Origin: Perkinsus olseni
Taxonomy: Eukaryota; Perkinsozoa; Perkinsida
DNA: 64,000 nucleotides
Direction of reading: 5' to 3'
Assembly: GCA_013115125.1 (NCBI GenBank)
Contig: JABANN010000016.1
Span: forward strand, 1-64,000
Below, piece after piece: positions 22,888-33,324 of this stretch. Every line of letters begins with the position of its first letter. Position 1 is the stretch's first letter. A program made the translations under genes and the position numbers. The notes under the pieces were generated by a model. It ran no database searches. It was given only the letters and a program-made list of their open reading frames with translations, and was not told the origin of the DNA.

Positions 22888-23850
22888 GTGAAACGTTCCT
22901 GAGTGACGCCGGCTTAGTGACTCCTCTAGGTGGATGAATTCGATTTTACCATGATCAAGTAAGATTCTCTATTTTCTCGGTCTGTGTTGAGCACTTGAGT
23001 GCATTCTAAGGGAATCTTAGGAAGCTGGGGAACTTCGCCTCAAAACAAAAGCAGATAACAATTATCTGATAACCCTACAGCTGCAAAATTCAAATGCAGA
23101 CACATCACTTAGGGAGGGAAACCTGACCCTGGCTCCTTATTGCGTCAAAACTGTTGACCAGGGGGGTAACTTACCGTGGGAAAATGCGAATATGAAACGG
23201 CGTTTCATAATGCGTGCGTCGGGCCCAATGCTTGCTTGTCGGCTTGGTATGACTCCGTTACAGGGTCTTGTACGAGCACGCTGCTTGCAGCAGCACGGTT
23301 GGTATGAGGATGACGGAAGGGGTGCCGGTTTTCCCCCAATAGGGGACCCCCATAGGCGTACACTCGTTTCCTCGTCAAAAGGGTGCAGTCTGCTATTCTG
23401 CAGCTACTGAGACTAGCTCGAGACTTTCATCAGAGTCGGGACTTTCATCAAATCGTTCATTGAACTGTCCAACTAACAAGTTTTTACAGCTGGACGTTTT
23501 GTTCAACTTTAACAAAGTAGACAAACGTTTAGATGATCAGGGATGGGCGAGATATACTCCGTATGGGGAAACAATGTTGTGTAGGCCATTGAATGGGCAC
23601 CCTTCATATCGTACATAACAGGCTTTTAGGGTATGTGTAGCAGCTACACTGTAGCTCACGTGGTTTCTCTTCTCAGGTGACTCATCTGAGGTAAGGATTT
23701 TTTGTCTTATCGTTCATGTCTTTAGGGCTTCTCGGCCCGATGAGGTGTGGAATGTTTCGTCTCGGATAGAAGGAATATTTGCGCTGAAGGACCGAAAATC
23801 ACGGAATGTATGACGCGGGATTGTGATTTTATATCTCCTGCTGTCACAAG

Positions 23851-23962
23851 ACCGCTGTCACAGCGGTTGACAGTCTGCACATTGCAGACTGTAAAATTTA
23901 CAGTCAATTGATTATTGAGTGTAAAATTTATTATAATACTGCAATTTAATTGCAGTATTATA
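23851..23962. repeat. Head-to-tail cluster of four perfect palindromes
   Basis: In order: ACCGCTG-TCA-CAGCGGT (23851-23867); arm ACAGTCTGCA with CAT loop (23870-23892); arm GACTGTAAA with central A (23887-23905, overlapping the previous one); and arm TATAATACTGCAATT with central T (23932-23962, 15 bp perfect). The word GCTGTCACA recurs at about 23840, 23854 and 23988, so the cluster is flanked by related words. No coding frame crosses it. Confidence 0.85.
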
Positions 23963-25242
23963 GTGTAATAATTACATCCACTCCAGGCGCTGTCACAGCC
24001 GCAGTTGGTGTAAGATTGTATCGATAGAGAGGTGATACGGCAATGACAAGCATCTTTACAAACCAAAATAGGCGATGCGCGAGGTTCAAACTCATAGGGC
24101 GCGCGCTTCGCTGGTGAATGAGCGCGTGTTAACGTGGCGCCCCCAATATGATGTTGGTTGGCGAAGTTGGAAGCATATGAGTGATGAATCAACATCATTG
24201 TATCTTCGAATATTTCAAATTGTCCGGCTCCTGTCACCATGGAGCAACAGAATGACCAAAGCGCCTTCGAGGTCGGGATTGATGGCAGACACGGTCAACG
24301 CAAGCCAATGTACAGGTAACTCTCTCCCTGTGATATGAGGGGGCTCTAGATCGCTCGAGTGCACTCGGTGTAGCATTGTGTGGCTAAGGTGTAATTAAGC
24401 ACGGTCCCGGGGTCACGCAGCCACATCGCACGGGACCCCGCACGTTACTGTGATCTCGGTCCTGACATAGAGCGTTTATACATCAGGATCTGCTATGGTC
24501 ATAGTAGACGATAGCGGATCATGCCCTCACTCTGGTGCGATGCGAGGCGTTACCGAGACCCCGGATAAGATAACAAACTCCGCTTGCATCTCAGTATTCG
24601 AACGGCCGACCAGCTCGAAATAATAGGAGGGCAACTTGCAGTATTACGTCGCAAACATAACGATACTGTCCTCATTCCGGTCTTCACACATCCCATTAGC
24701 TTGCTTCAGGCTTGTCTGGTGGACTGGGACTGGTGGACTGTGGTGTATGAGGGTGCCACTTTCGCGATACCTGTTATCTTCTCCGACGGCCCCGAGCCCT
24801 CTATGATCGCTATATGCGCTACTATAATAGAGGCCTGGCTCTCGGAGTTTTCTCCTGCTTCCGCGAACTCGATGGATGGACTCCATCATAGTCGATGAAC
24901 CTGGTTGCATTCCTTGGATTGCGCCAGTTCTACTCTGGCACAGTGGAGCCACGGTCGGCCAAGAATGTGGTACTCAAAGAAGCTGTTAGTAACAGCAGTA
25001 TCGCGAAGTTTGTCCGAGTAGAAGCGAGCCAGACGGAGAATGAATCTCGCGGTGTGGGCCGCACTTACTGTAACACTATGGATCTCCCCACCAGGAAGGA
25101 GCCGGAGGTTATGTTGGAGTGACTTGTTGGCGCACCAAATAGCCTGTAGCGCAGTTTCTCTGTGGTTGCATAGTACTCGTTATTCTGGATCGTCGCTGGG
25201 GCGCCTGCTTCCAACTAGATTCCCTAGGGGAGTTTCCCTTAT

Positions 25243-25344
25243 CGATGGGCCATCGTCGATCATCGACGTCATGGCCATCATGGCCGAGAGACCCAAATCA
25301 CCAACTTGCGGACCATTGACTCGTGGTCCACGAGTCAATGGTCC
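25243..25344. repeat. Second cluster of perfect palindromes, including a 17-bp arm
   Basis: Three overlapping or adjacent palindromes with one central base: CGATGG-G-CCATCG (25243-25255), CGTCGAT-C-ATCGACG (25254-25268) and GGCCAT-C-ATGGCC (25273-25285). They are followed by a perfect 17-bp arm GGACCATTGACTCGTGG with central T (25310-25344). Confidence 0.85.
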
Positions 25345-26156
25345 ACGAGGAATCTCAGTTCTGCCATCGATCGTGGGCGATATAAAATGAAAGTCGAATG
25401 AGGTTGCACTTCCAGCAGCATGGCCTTAGTGGTTTCACTATTACCGTGAGGGATCTCGGCACGGGATTCCCGTGCTGCTCCGATGAAGGCAGCGCTGGAG
25501 CGAAGCTTAACAGTCGACAGTTCTAGGCGGTAATCCACCGTCGCTAGCCGAAGGATTGTTTTCCAGAGGCCGGCGTTGGGTTCTTGAGAGTTTTCTCGGG
25601 ATGGCCACGAAGGCTTGTTTCTGCCCGGCGCTGTGGTCCACAGTAGGGTCCATACATTCCTACAGTAGGAATCATAGCTCTGGACCAGACCGCCGAATCC
25701 TACTACGTCCGTTGTTCGCGGCAGCTTCAAAAAAAGGTTGCGGTGGCGGCAAAACCTTCTACAGTTGAAAGTTCTGCATTCTGCCGCAACCCTCAGTTAC
25801 GGAAACGGCTCAACACAACGCAATGCCGCAATCATCTGACCAACATCACTCTGAAGAAGTAGGACTGGGTCCAGGCATCTCTGGGATGCCGGATATCAGT
25901 GTTCCACAATAATCCTCAGCAATCAAGGAGCTTCGTTGCATATTGCAGCACGGCGCTGACCCAACACAAATGACTCCATTGACACAATTGTGTGTTCCAC
26001 GCTGGAAATCCCGCACCAAAGTGACTTCCGATTCCAATTTTGAGAATGGGCCGTTTCGCTTGTGACTATTTGCAACTCAAGACCCAGCTCTAGCTAGAAG
26101 ACACTCCAACGTTCAATACTCGAATAATGAACGAAATGACACGAATGCGCACACTT

Positions 26157-27511
26157 TTAAAGTTCCTCGTCAGGTCGGGGCACCGGGCGATGCACCTGCG
26201 ACCACTTCGCCGATATGAAGTCTCCGAACGCCATGATGTGGCCGTCATCCTCTATCCATCCCGAAGCGCCTCCCTCCTTCTGATCTGCAACCAGGCTTGT
26301 CCTGCACGATGAATTCAATGAATAGGGCACGAAATCGGATCCCCCGTCGGGAGACTCCCGATACCTTTTGGCTGCGTCGGAGTGGAGAAGGCCCTCGAGA
26401 GTTGTGTTGTAGTTAGGGTAGTAGAAGTGTACCAAAGATATCCGCTCCGGAGCTTCCTTCGGTGGCATCACCTGAGGCAGCGGACAAGTATGGCGCAGCA
26501 TTCGGCCCTCGCCCAGGGTACTCGATGAACCGGCGAGTAAAATTTCCCTCCGCTCATGATCGAGGCAAAGTCTCCCACGTTGACAACAACCCGGGACGCT
26601 CGATCGTTGGGCAGGCGATGTAATCTCTCTGTTCGGGGATCTTGCACCTTGAGGAATGAGCAACACTCTGCCGACCTCGACGAGAACTTCTCTGAGTGTC
26701 ACTTGCCTGTAGCCCATCAACTCCTTCTTGCTGCAGCACAATTGTGATAAACCCCCAATCCGTATGAGGCGAACTTCCGATAGTCTTCCCGCCTGAAGAA
26801 ATAGCTGCAGAACATCATTGCGCGCTCCCACGACTGCCACGTGATCGATCATCTCCTTCTTCAGCAAAATATCGGTAGATCCTCTGCAAACTTATGGATG
26901 CACCATCTGATCCACAGTTCTTGGAAAGAGCCTCCTGCCCTGATCGCAAAGATGCTGCTCCGGATAGTGAGCGAGCAAGTCCAACCTGAGACGTGCGCTA
27001 GGGCTTTACACAGAGCGAGGCCAAGTCTCGTAGCTTCGTTGAACCACTTGACCAACGTATGCTGATCCTCTGCCGGAATCTTCGCGGGCCAGACATTGGG
27101 GCCTTGGAGTTTGTTCGCGAATGCACGATGAGTCTTCGGCCACTCGAAGCCATATGAAAACCCCTCTTTCATCTCCTTGAGGTCTGAGCCGCTCTCTCCA
27201 CCAAACAGAACGTATCCGCGAGTCAAGCCACCGCTTGAGACGGAAAGCCTCTCCTTCTCTGACGCATCAACGTCGGTGAATAATCTTCGAGCACTGGAGA
27301 GCACACCGTCAATGAAGTCGTCATCCACACCGTGGCCACGAAGGACGAACGCGCCCCCACCGGATTCGGATGCAGCGCCTAGGAGCTTCGACGCCTCGTC
27401 TTCGCACTTGTCGCCCGGGTGGTCACCGAAGCATGAGAGGTCAATGACCGGAGCTTCCCAGGACCGAGCACATACGGAGACTACAGCGGCGAAAAGGGTA
27501 AACCAGGCCAT
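26157..27511 (-). CDS. Secreted isopenicillin-N-synthase-like 2OG-Fe(II) oxygenase, copy A
   Basis: ATG at 27511. A signal peptide, MAWFTLFAAVVSVCARS, is followed by the DIOX_N part (APVIDLSCFGD, GGGAFVLRGHGVDDDFI). Later exons carry the iron and cosubstrate residues. The HxD site is SSPHTDWGFITIVLQQEG. The distal His is in YSPVHR, joined across a 50-nt GT-AG intron (starts GTACCC, ends CCTCAG). The Arg-x-Ser motif is in ERISLVHFYYPNYN. The C-terminus is FGDFISAKWSQV...PDEEL. All HxD...H and RxS ligands are present, so activity is expected, with Fe(II) and probably 2-oxoglutarate. The substrate is unknown. A signal peptide is unusual for this family. Its tandem paralog is about 1 kb upstream. 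Confidence 0.8.
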
Positions 27512-28521
27512 GGGAAGAAATTACTCGATGCAAGCAACTCAGAATCGTCAGGAGAATCGCGGTACCCGAGAGACATCGCTAACGCCGCTGAGAAACGCAG
27601 CAGGTATATGATCAGCCATCGCTCGCCCATCGCACAATTCGGCTTGAAGGTGACTCAGTGACTCTCCACTCATCCATCTAGCCATAGTTCACGCTATTGG
27701 TAAAGGACGCTTCGTCCCTCGGAGTCTTTCCAGAGGATAACCGTTCCCCGATAGCCATATTCCTGGGTTTGAGGTTCCTCACAGGACATCCCACGAAGAA
27801 ATGGTAGACAAAGCCCATGTGATTGTCCTCGATTCGCGTACGATTGTTAACGAGAGTCGCTGTTTGCGACCTGTGACCCGCGGACTCCGGGGCGTGGGGG
27901 TGATTGCCCGAACCGCTAGCACATTTAGTGCTACCGTCATTCATATATCAAATTCATTCTCCTGTTCCCTGCAGCACTGGCAGTACCGGATTGTGTTTGG
28001 CCGAAATTTTGGACGCGTTCTTGTTCATTTTTCTCGTCAGTCGAATTAGGTACTGCGCTGCCTGACGCTGAATGTATCACACAGGCACCTAAGAATCATA
28101 TCTCTTTATATAGTGGCGTCATAGTGTACCAGACAACAGATCATCATCGGTTGTGAATCTCACTTATCCACCCGTATTCGCTGTTCTATTGGTATTCGAC
28201 CCCAGCCTGTGTTCTAAGCGCCCGCGTTGGCAACTTTGGTTCATTGTTGTCAATCAGTGACTCGAGTATCCAAACTCAATGGGCGAACCAGTGCACCTCC
28301 GACGACCAATAATGCACATCGAACATTTCGTGTATCGAGGGAAGATCCAAAGCAGTCCGCTCCAGGAGACAGCTCTGTGTCGGGCACTCCCGTTGTCGGC
28401 TGCAACGTTGAATTTTGTCGGCACACTCGGAGCCGTTCGCTTGTTACCCTCCACTGAAACTCAAGACCTCCCTTCACCTAAGATATACCTTCATCTCGTG
28501 ACGAAACAGACACGCGCACTT
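27512..28521. other. Spacer between the two oxygenase genes
   Basis: No supported gene. It holds the promoter side of copy A and the 3' flank of copy B. Small frames on both strands show no domains. Confidence 0.45.
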
Positions 28522-29912
28522 TCAAAGCTCCTCGTCGGGTCGGGATCTCGGCCGATACACTTGCGACCACTTCGCCGATATGAAGTCTCCGAACGCCATC
28601 ATGTGACCATCCTCGGCTATCCAACCGGAAACGCCTCCCGCCTTCTGGTCTGTCAACAGGCTGGTCCTGTAGAATCGACAGATACGGAACGGCTGAAGCG
28701 GCTTCAGTGAAGCCTGTCGTCACCTTTTAGCTGCATCAGTGTCTAGGAGCCCCTCGAGGGTGGTGTTATAGTTGGGGTAGTAGAAGTGTACGAGAGATAT
28801 CCTCTCCGCAGCCTTCTTCGGCGACACCACCTGGGCCATCGGGCACGTATGGCGCCGCGCCCAGCCCACGACTGGTCTACCCGATGAACCGGCGAGTGGA
28901 GCTTCCCGCCGCTCATGATGGAGGCGAAGTCTCCGACGTTCACCACCATACGGGATGCTCTATCGTTCGGTAGCGGGTGGTATCTTCCTGTCTCAGAATC
29001 TTGAACCTCGAAAAATGCACAGGAAAGGATTGTCGTAATCGCTGACTTTACCTCGAGCCCATCAACTCCCTCTTCCTGGAGAACGATAGTGATGAATCCC
29101 CAATCAGTATGAGGGGAGCTTCCAATAGTCTTGTCACCTGGACAAGAGAGTGCTCAACCGCGCATACTCGCGAGGGAGATGCTCCGAACAGCATGTGAGT
29201 CACAGGTACCAGGAATCCGCATTTCGGCGAGCGAAGTCACCTGAGCTGTCATCTCCTTCCACGGCGAAATATCGAAAAATTCTCTGTAAACTAATGGACG
29301 CCCCGTCCGGTCCGCAGCTGTCACTCAGTGCCTTCTGACCTACACTTAGCAATCGGTCAGAGCGATCATATAGGGTGTTGGCCCACCTAGGGCACTTGAG
29401 AAGGCTCTCGCAAGCGACAGGCCCAGCCTTGTAGCATGCCCGAACCATTCGTTGAGAACGCGCTCATCTTCGGCCGAAATCCCTGCTGGCCAAACGTTTG
29501 GCCCTTGCAGTTTGTTGGAGAAAGACTTGTAGCCTTCAGGCCAGTCGTAGCCGTATGAGAAGGCCTCCTTGATCTCCTCTCGGTCTGAACCACTCTCCCT
29601 GCCGAGGGGTACGTAACCGCGAGTAAGGCCATCGCCGATGATGGACAACCGCTCCTTCTCTGACGCGTCAACGTCGGTGAATAATCTCCGAGCACTGGAG
29701 AGCACACTGTCGATGAAATCGTCATTCACACCGTGCCCACGAAGGACGAACGCGCCCCCGCCGGATTCGGATGCAGCGCGTAGGAGCTTTGACGCCTCGT
29801 CTCCACACTTGTCGCCTGGGTAGTCACCGAAGCATGAGAGGTCGATGACCGGGGCTTCCCAGGACCGAGCAGACAGAGATGCTAGAACACCGAACAGGAT
29901 GGAGTGGGTCAT
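28522..29912 (-). CDS. Secreted isopenicillin-N-synthase-like 2OG-Fe(II) oxygenase, copy B
   Basis: Tandem paralog of copy A with the same layout. The start is MTHSILFGVLASLSARS at 29912 (an ATG 12 nt upstream is also possible). It has APVIDLSCFGDYPGDK, GGGAFVLRGHGVNDDFI, SSPHTDWGFITIVLQEEG, HSPVHR joined by a GT-AG intron to VVSPKKAAERISLVHFYY, and the tail FGDFISAKWSQVYRPRS then PDEEL. The HxD...H and RxS residues are conserved. Intron positions match copy A. The segment after NYNTTLEG differs: copy A has about ten extra residues (KRYRESPDGGSD), while B has a frame break there that needs an extra intron near 28680-28715, or is a defect. Otherwise it looks intact. Confidence 0.75.
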
Positions 29913-30581
29913 GAAATTCCCCATCTGTCGATGGAGGTGCGCATTGTGACCGTAACGCCAATCCAACAGTCAATTTGTTCAGAGTTCGCTCAACACTCAT
30001 GCTAAGTGCACTGTGCAACGGGTAACTCGCTCTTATGCCCTTGTCGAGGACTCTTGTAACCCATGGAAATTTCCCGCCGGAACTCTGGGCCCAGGAACTG
30101 ATAAGCTCCCTCTAATTATAGTATTTCGATTGGGCCTAGCGCTTCTGCCGGAAGTCTCCCGGTTCGAGGTCGGGGCTCATGAGACCATCAAAGAGTATGC
30201 GGCGCGAGTGTAGTATCGTGAGGCAATTGCCTGGTTTCTGCTGTCCGCGGAGCAACGATGCACCGGGTGGACTGCGGATGCTGACGAGAGAAACCCATAT
30301 CAAGTGACCCTTCCACCGCAGTGTATTCCAGTGACGGGAATTTTTCACCCCTTGTGAGTTTACTGCTCGGCCACACAATCGTCCCAGCCGAGATCGAAGG
30401 AGTCTATCGTAGTGCAGTGATGACACGATACCTATTGCCTCTTCGGCACCCACAGCCCCTCACTACGTAAAACTCAACTTGGAACAGATCGTGAAAGGTG
30501 TGAAAAAAAGGTATGACTTTTGGTAAAACAGAGAAGGCGAAATAAAACGAGTTAATAGATAGAGTCCCAGCTGCTGGTCTT
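29913..30581. other. Spacer upstream of oxygenase copy B
   Basis: No gene seen. It contains the likely promoter of copy B and the 3' flank of the glyoxalase gene. Confidence 0.4.
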
Positions 30582-31454
30582 TTACTTAACAGCCGGGCCG
30601 GAAACTATGATGGAGTGGCCATCAGGATCGGTCATGTAGATCACCTCTTCGTCGTACCTGGAGTCCTTCTCAGCGCAGTACTCCTCCTTCAAGCGATTGA
30701 AGACATCCGCCTTCACCCTGACGCCGAATCCACGGTATCCGAGCTGATCACTCGGGCTCTCCTTAAGGCGGCCGAAGCGATGCTTCACTTGCAGCTCTAC
30801 TGAGGTGAAATTGCGAGACCACAACCACTCGCGGTTCTCAACGGCCCAAGGATCGGTCTTTGGGGGCTTTTCGGTCGTGTCCGCGAAAAAATGCAAGTCG
30901 AAAGCATCGCTGACGTACTGAGTAGAGAGCAGCTTCATACCCAGCATTTTGGTGTAAAACTCCTTGCTGCGCTTGGCGTTGGTCGCTCGGAGAGTCAATA
31001 GGCCAATACCCGCATCCTGGCCGAGTGGGCTCTTGTCGTCCTTGAAGGAAGCCGCGTACTCCTCGCTGAAATTCTTTTCGAATTGGTGCTGTATGAGCTC
31101 GATGTTGTATCCGATAGGATCTTCCGTGTGAGCTAGATACCCTACGTCCTTGAACTGAAAGGAACTGGATACAGGGACGCCCATTTTGGACAGCTTCTGG
31201 CGAGCGAGCTTGACGTGTGGCAAGTACAGGGAGATCTTCCAGTACAAGTCGTCATCGAGAGCACTGTACGTGGCTGCTGGATTTTCGTGGACCCTGAACT
31301 CGATGCCGGCAGCCTCAGGCTTCGATGGGTACCCGACGGTAGCCGAAGTAGAGGTCCTGCTCATCGTCACCATACCGAGACGGGTTCGATACCAATTGAT
31401 AGTTTGCTCTAGCTCAGCAGCACGAACCATGAGGATGACGAAACGCACGGACAT
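30582..31454 (-). CDS. Two-domain glyoxalase/VOC protein, GLOD4-like
   Basis: Intact single-exon 290-residue frame from ATG at 31454. Two vicinal-oxygen-chelate units are visible. Unit 1, residues about 1-125, runs from RFVILMVRAAELEQTINWYR to EDPIGYNIELIQ. Unit 2, about 145-288, runs from GIGLLTLRATNAKRSKEFYT to YMTDPDGHSIIVSG. The paired YxxxLGM elements (WYRTRLGMV, FYTKMLGMKLL) and the DPxGxxIE/DPDGHSI ends are diagnostic of the fold. The length matches glyoxalase-domain-containing protein 4. A catalytic metal site is not certain, so lactoylglutathione lyase activity cannot be claimed. It has no signal peptide and is likely cytosolic. It is one of the few intronless genes here. Confidence 0.85.
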   Translation of the reverse strand: MSVRFVILMVRAAELEQTINWYRTRLGMVTMSRTSTSATVGYPSKPEAAGIEFRVHENPAATYSALDDDLYWKISLYLPHVKLARQKLSKMGVPVSSSFQFKDVGYLAHTEDPIGYNIELIQHQFEKNFSEEYAASFKDDKSPLGQDAGIGLLTLRATNAKRSKEFYTKMLGMKLLSTQYVSDAFDLHFFADTTEKPPKTDPWAVENREWLWSRNFTSVELQVKHRFGRLKESPSDQLGYRGFGVRVKADVFNRLKEEYCAEKDSRYDEEVIYMTDPDGHSIIVSGPAVK

Positions 31455-32122
31455 TTGTAGCGGTCGAAAGAGAAAGATTCGCTAAGTGAGACTCTCACTG
31501 TGAGAGTTGGCGGGGATTCGAGACAGAAAATGAGAAAAACGGGAGTGAGGGCGCTCCCAGTGATGAGAAAATGCTAACGGACGGCCAGCGCTTTTCGGGG
31601 AAATCTTAGACGAAGGGCAGGCAAAGCTGTGGAGATACAGAGCAAGTGCATCTTGTCGTTTTCACGACCCGTGTACGCGCGCGCATAATCATCGGGAGAC
31701 ACCGCCCTCAGGGCGGCTCCCAAATCCGATGGGACTAGTCTACGGACGAGTTGGCAGTTCGCTTCTCGGGAGAAAATCGAGGGAACACCGAAAATCGGTA
31801 ACAGCCTAGAAGAACATTGTTATAGAGACAGGACACGCCAGGTAGGAGCGGTAGCCGTACACCTGCCATCCACAGCGTCGGGTGCGAATGCTTCTGCCGA
31901 GGGGACAACGGCGTGAAATTACGACGTGACGCCACTCGTCAATCCGTCGTCCAGGCCAGCGTACGCCAAATCCGAAAGGAAAGAGTACAATTCATTCAGG
32001 AAGTCTCATGTGACCGGACACTTTAGACAACACCTCCCTGCCGTACTCAAAGGTTACTAGTGATAAGAAAGTTAGCAAACTTGACGCTGTGTCCATGGAT
32101 GGATGCCACAAAAGAGACCGGG
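31455..32122. other. Spacer with two perfect palindromes
   Basis: No gene. ACTCTCAC-T-GTGAGAGT is at 31491-31507, 37 bp upstream of the glyoxalase start. CCGCCCT-C-AGGGCGG is at 31702-31716. Confidence 0.6.
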
Positions 32123-33155
32123 TCAGTCCCCACGCCGAGGCGTCTCCTCGGCTTCTCCGCCGCGGTCCATGGCGTTCTCTTCCTCGAGCTTCTCTATAAA
32201 CCTGTCTGGTTGTACCGTAACTGAGGCTGAACCCTGACCCCCGCCGTCCTTGCTCCGAGACCTACCATCGTGCAGTAGGAGGTCCCAGCCGTAGAAGCTC
32301 GGGAGGACAGCCTGGCAGAGAGCCGAAAGCAATCGCCGGCAAGAGACGGGAGGTCATTTAAAGGGGGCCCACCTTGAGCATAGTCCGGACGGCGAAGAAC
32401 GCGGGCTCTGGCATCATGACGGTGATGAGATCCCTGTGTCCTGACTGGCGAGGTTTGCACGCATGCACAAGCGTGCCCGGGCTACCCGCTCTAGTGTAAC
32501 TTCGCGGTAGTATCTCTCGTGTAAACGGAAGTGCACACGGGCCTGAACGCCACAAGAACATAGAAAACCGAAGCTGGGGGCCTGGCATACTCTCTCACGA
32601 CAAAGATAACGAGAAGTCAAAAATGGCCTCCACCGAAGCTGCGATGCTTTTCGAGTGATGCCACCTGCTGAGGCTTACATCCTTCTGATTGTAGTCACCA
32701 TTGAGGATCAGGTTGAGCCGGTTGCAGGCGATGATATCCCCGACCTGCCCCGGACTCAGATGGAAGAGGTACTTCGAGCTCCGGTCATACGTACCTACAC
32801 AAGGTGGGTTTGAGCTCCCTGCTGAGGGCATGACCAATACCTTTGCCAAGCAGCTGACCTACAGAGTCTCGTGCCTTCATCATGAACAGTATGCTCAACT
32901 TGCCGGGATGGATAACTCGCATCTCATCACCATCCTTGTGGACCATAGCCTGATCATGATCACCAAAAAATCGAACGACGCCAGGTTAGAGCAGAGCCCT
33001 ACGTGGTGGGGAATGAACTGAAGCATCGCCTCCCGGTCGTAAACGGGAAACACTTTGCCTTGTAAGGCGGCACAGTTCGGCCTGAACTTCCCGCCGCCTG
33101 AGAGTGCGTCGTGGGCTATCGCGCTACAGAAGCAACGCGCGGATGCAGTCATCAT
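32123..33155 (-). CDS. Whirly-family ssDNA/RNA-binding protein (7 exons)
   Basis: I chained seven exons with GT-AG introns in phase, beginning 33155-33003, 32949-32859, 32818-32679 and 32638, and ending at 32123. The total is 750 nt, 249 residues. Diagnostic Whirly features follow in order: LQGKVFPVYD (strand 1), HPGKLSILFMMKARDS, then YDRSSKYLFHLSPGQVGDII, which matches the family's YDWxRKxxFxLSxxExGxL block. The C-terminal PEPAFFAVRTMLK joined to AVLPSFYGWD matches the family's AEFAV...LPxxxGWD end. An acidic, charged tail follows. In plants these tetramers bind ssDNA in organelles, so an organellar nucleoid or repair role is inferred. The N-terminus MMTASARCFCSAIAH could be a targeting peptide. 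The stop of the ABC gene is 170 bp upstream of the start. Confidence 0.8.
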
Positions 33156-33324
33156 TGTTACGAGGAAAGCACATCCGAGTCTGAGTGCTCAGCGTAGTAA
33201 GACGAGAAGGGCCCAGTCCGCAGCGGACTCACTGACTGAGGAACACAAGTCGGGCTGGAGAAGAGAAAATTGAGCCCGTCTGCACAGAACGAAAGTCCTT
33301 CGGTGAAAAAACTTTACAGCCGCC

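Larger units (their letters stand above)
22888..26156. other. Gene-poor, palindrome-rich interval B
   Basis: No supported gene. Open frames are short and many begin at TTG/GTG. It holds the densest set of perfect palindromes in the window: 23052-23068, 23191-23209, 23635-23649, the cluster 23851-23962, 24982-24996, the cluster 25243-25344, 25459-25475 and 25656-25672. Confidence 0.6.

Noticed and set aside
24584-24898. 104-codon plus-strand frame
   Set aside because: It begins at TTG, and hydrophobic patches do not form clear helices. The region is gene-poor and palindrome-rich.
32134-32152. Inverted repeat GCCGAGG-CGTCT-CCTCGGC
   Set aside because: It lies in the coding tail of the Whirly gene, where biased codons for Glu/Arg explain it.
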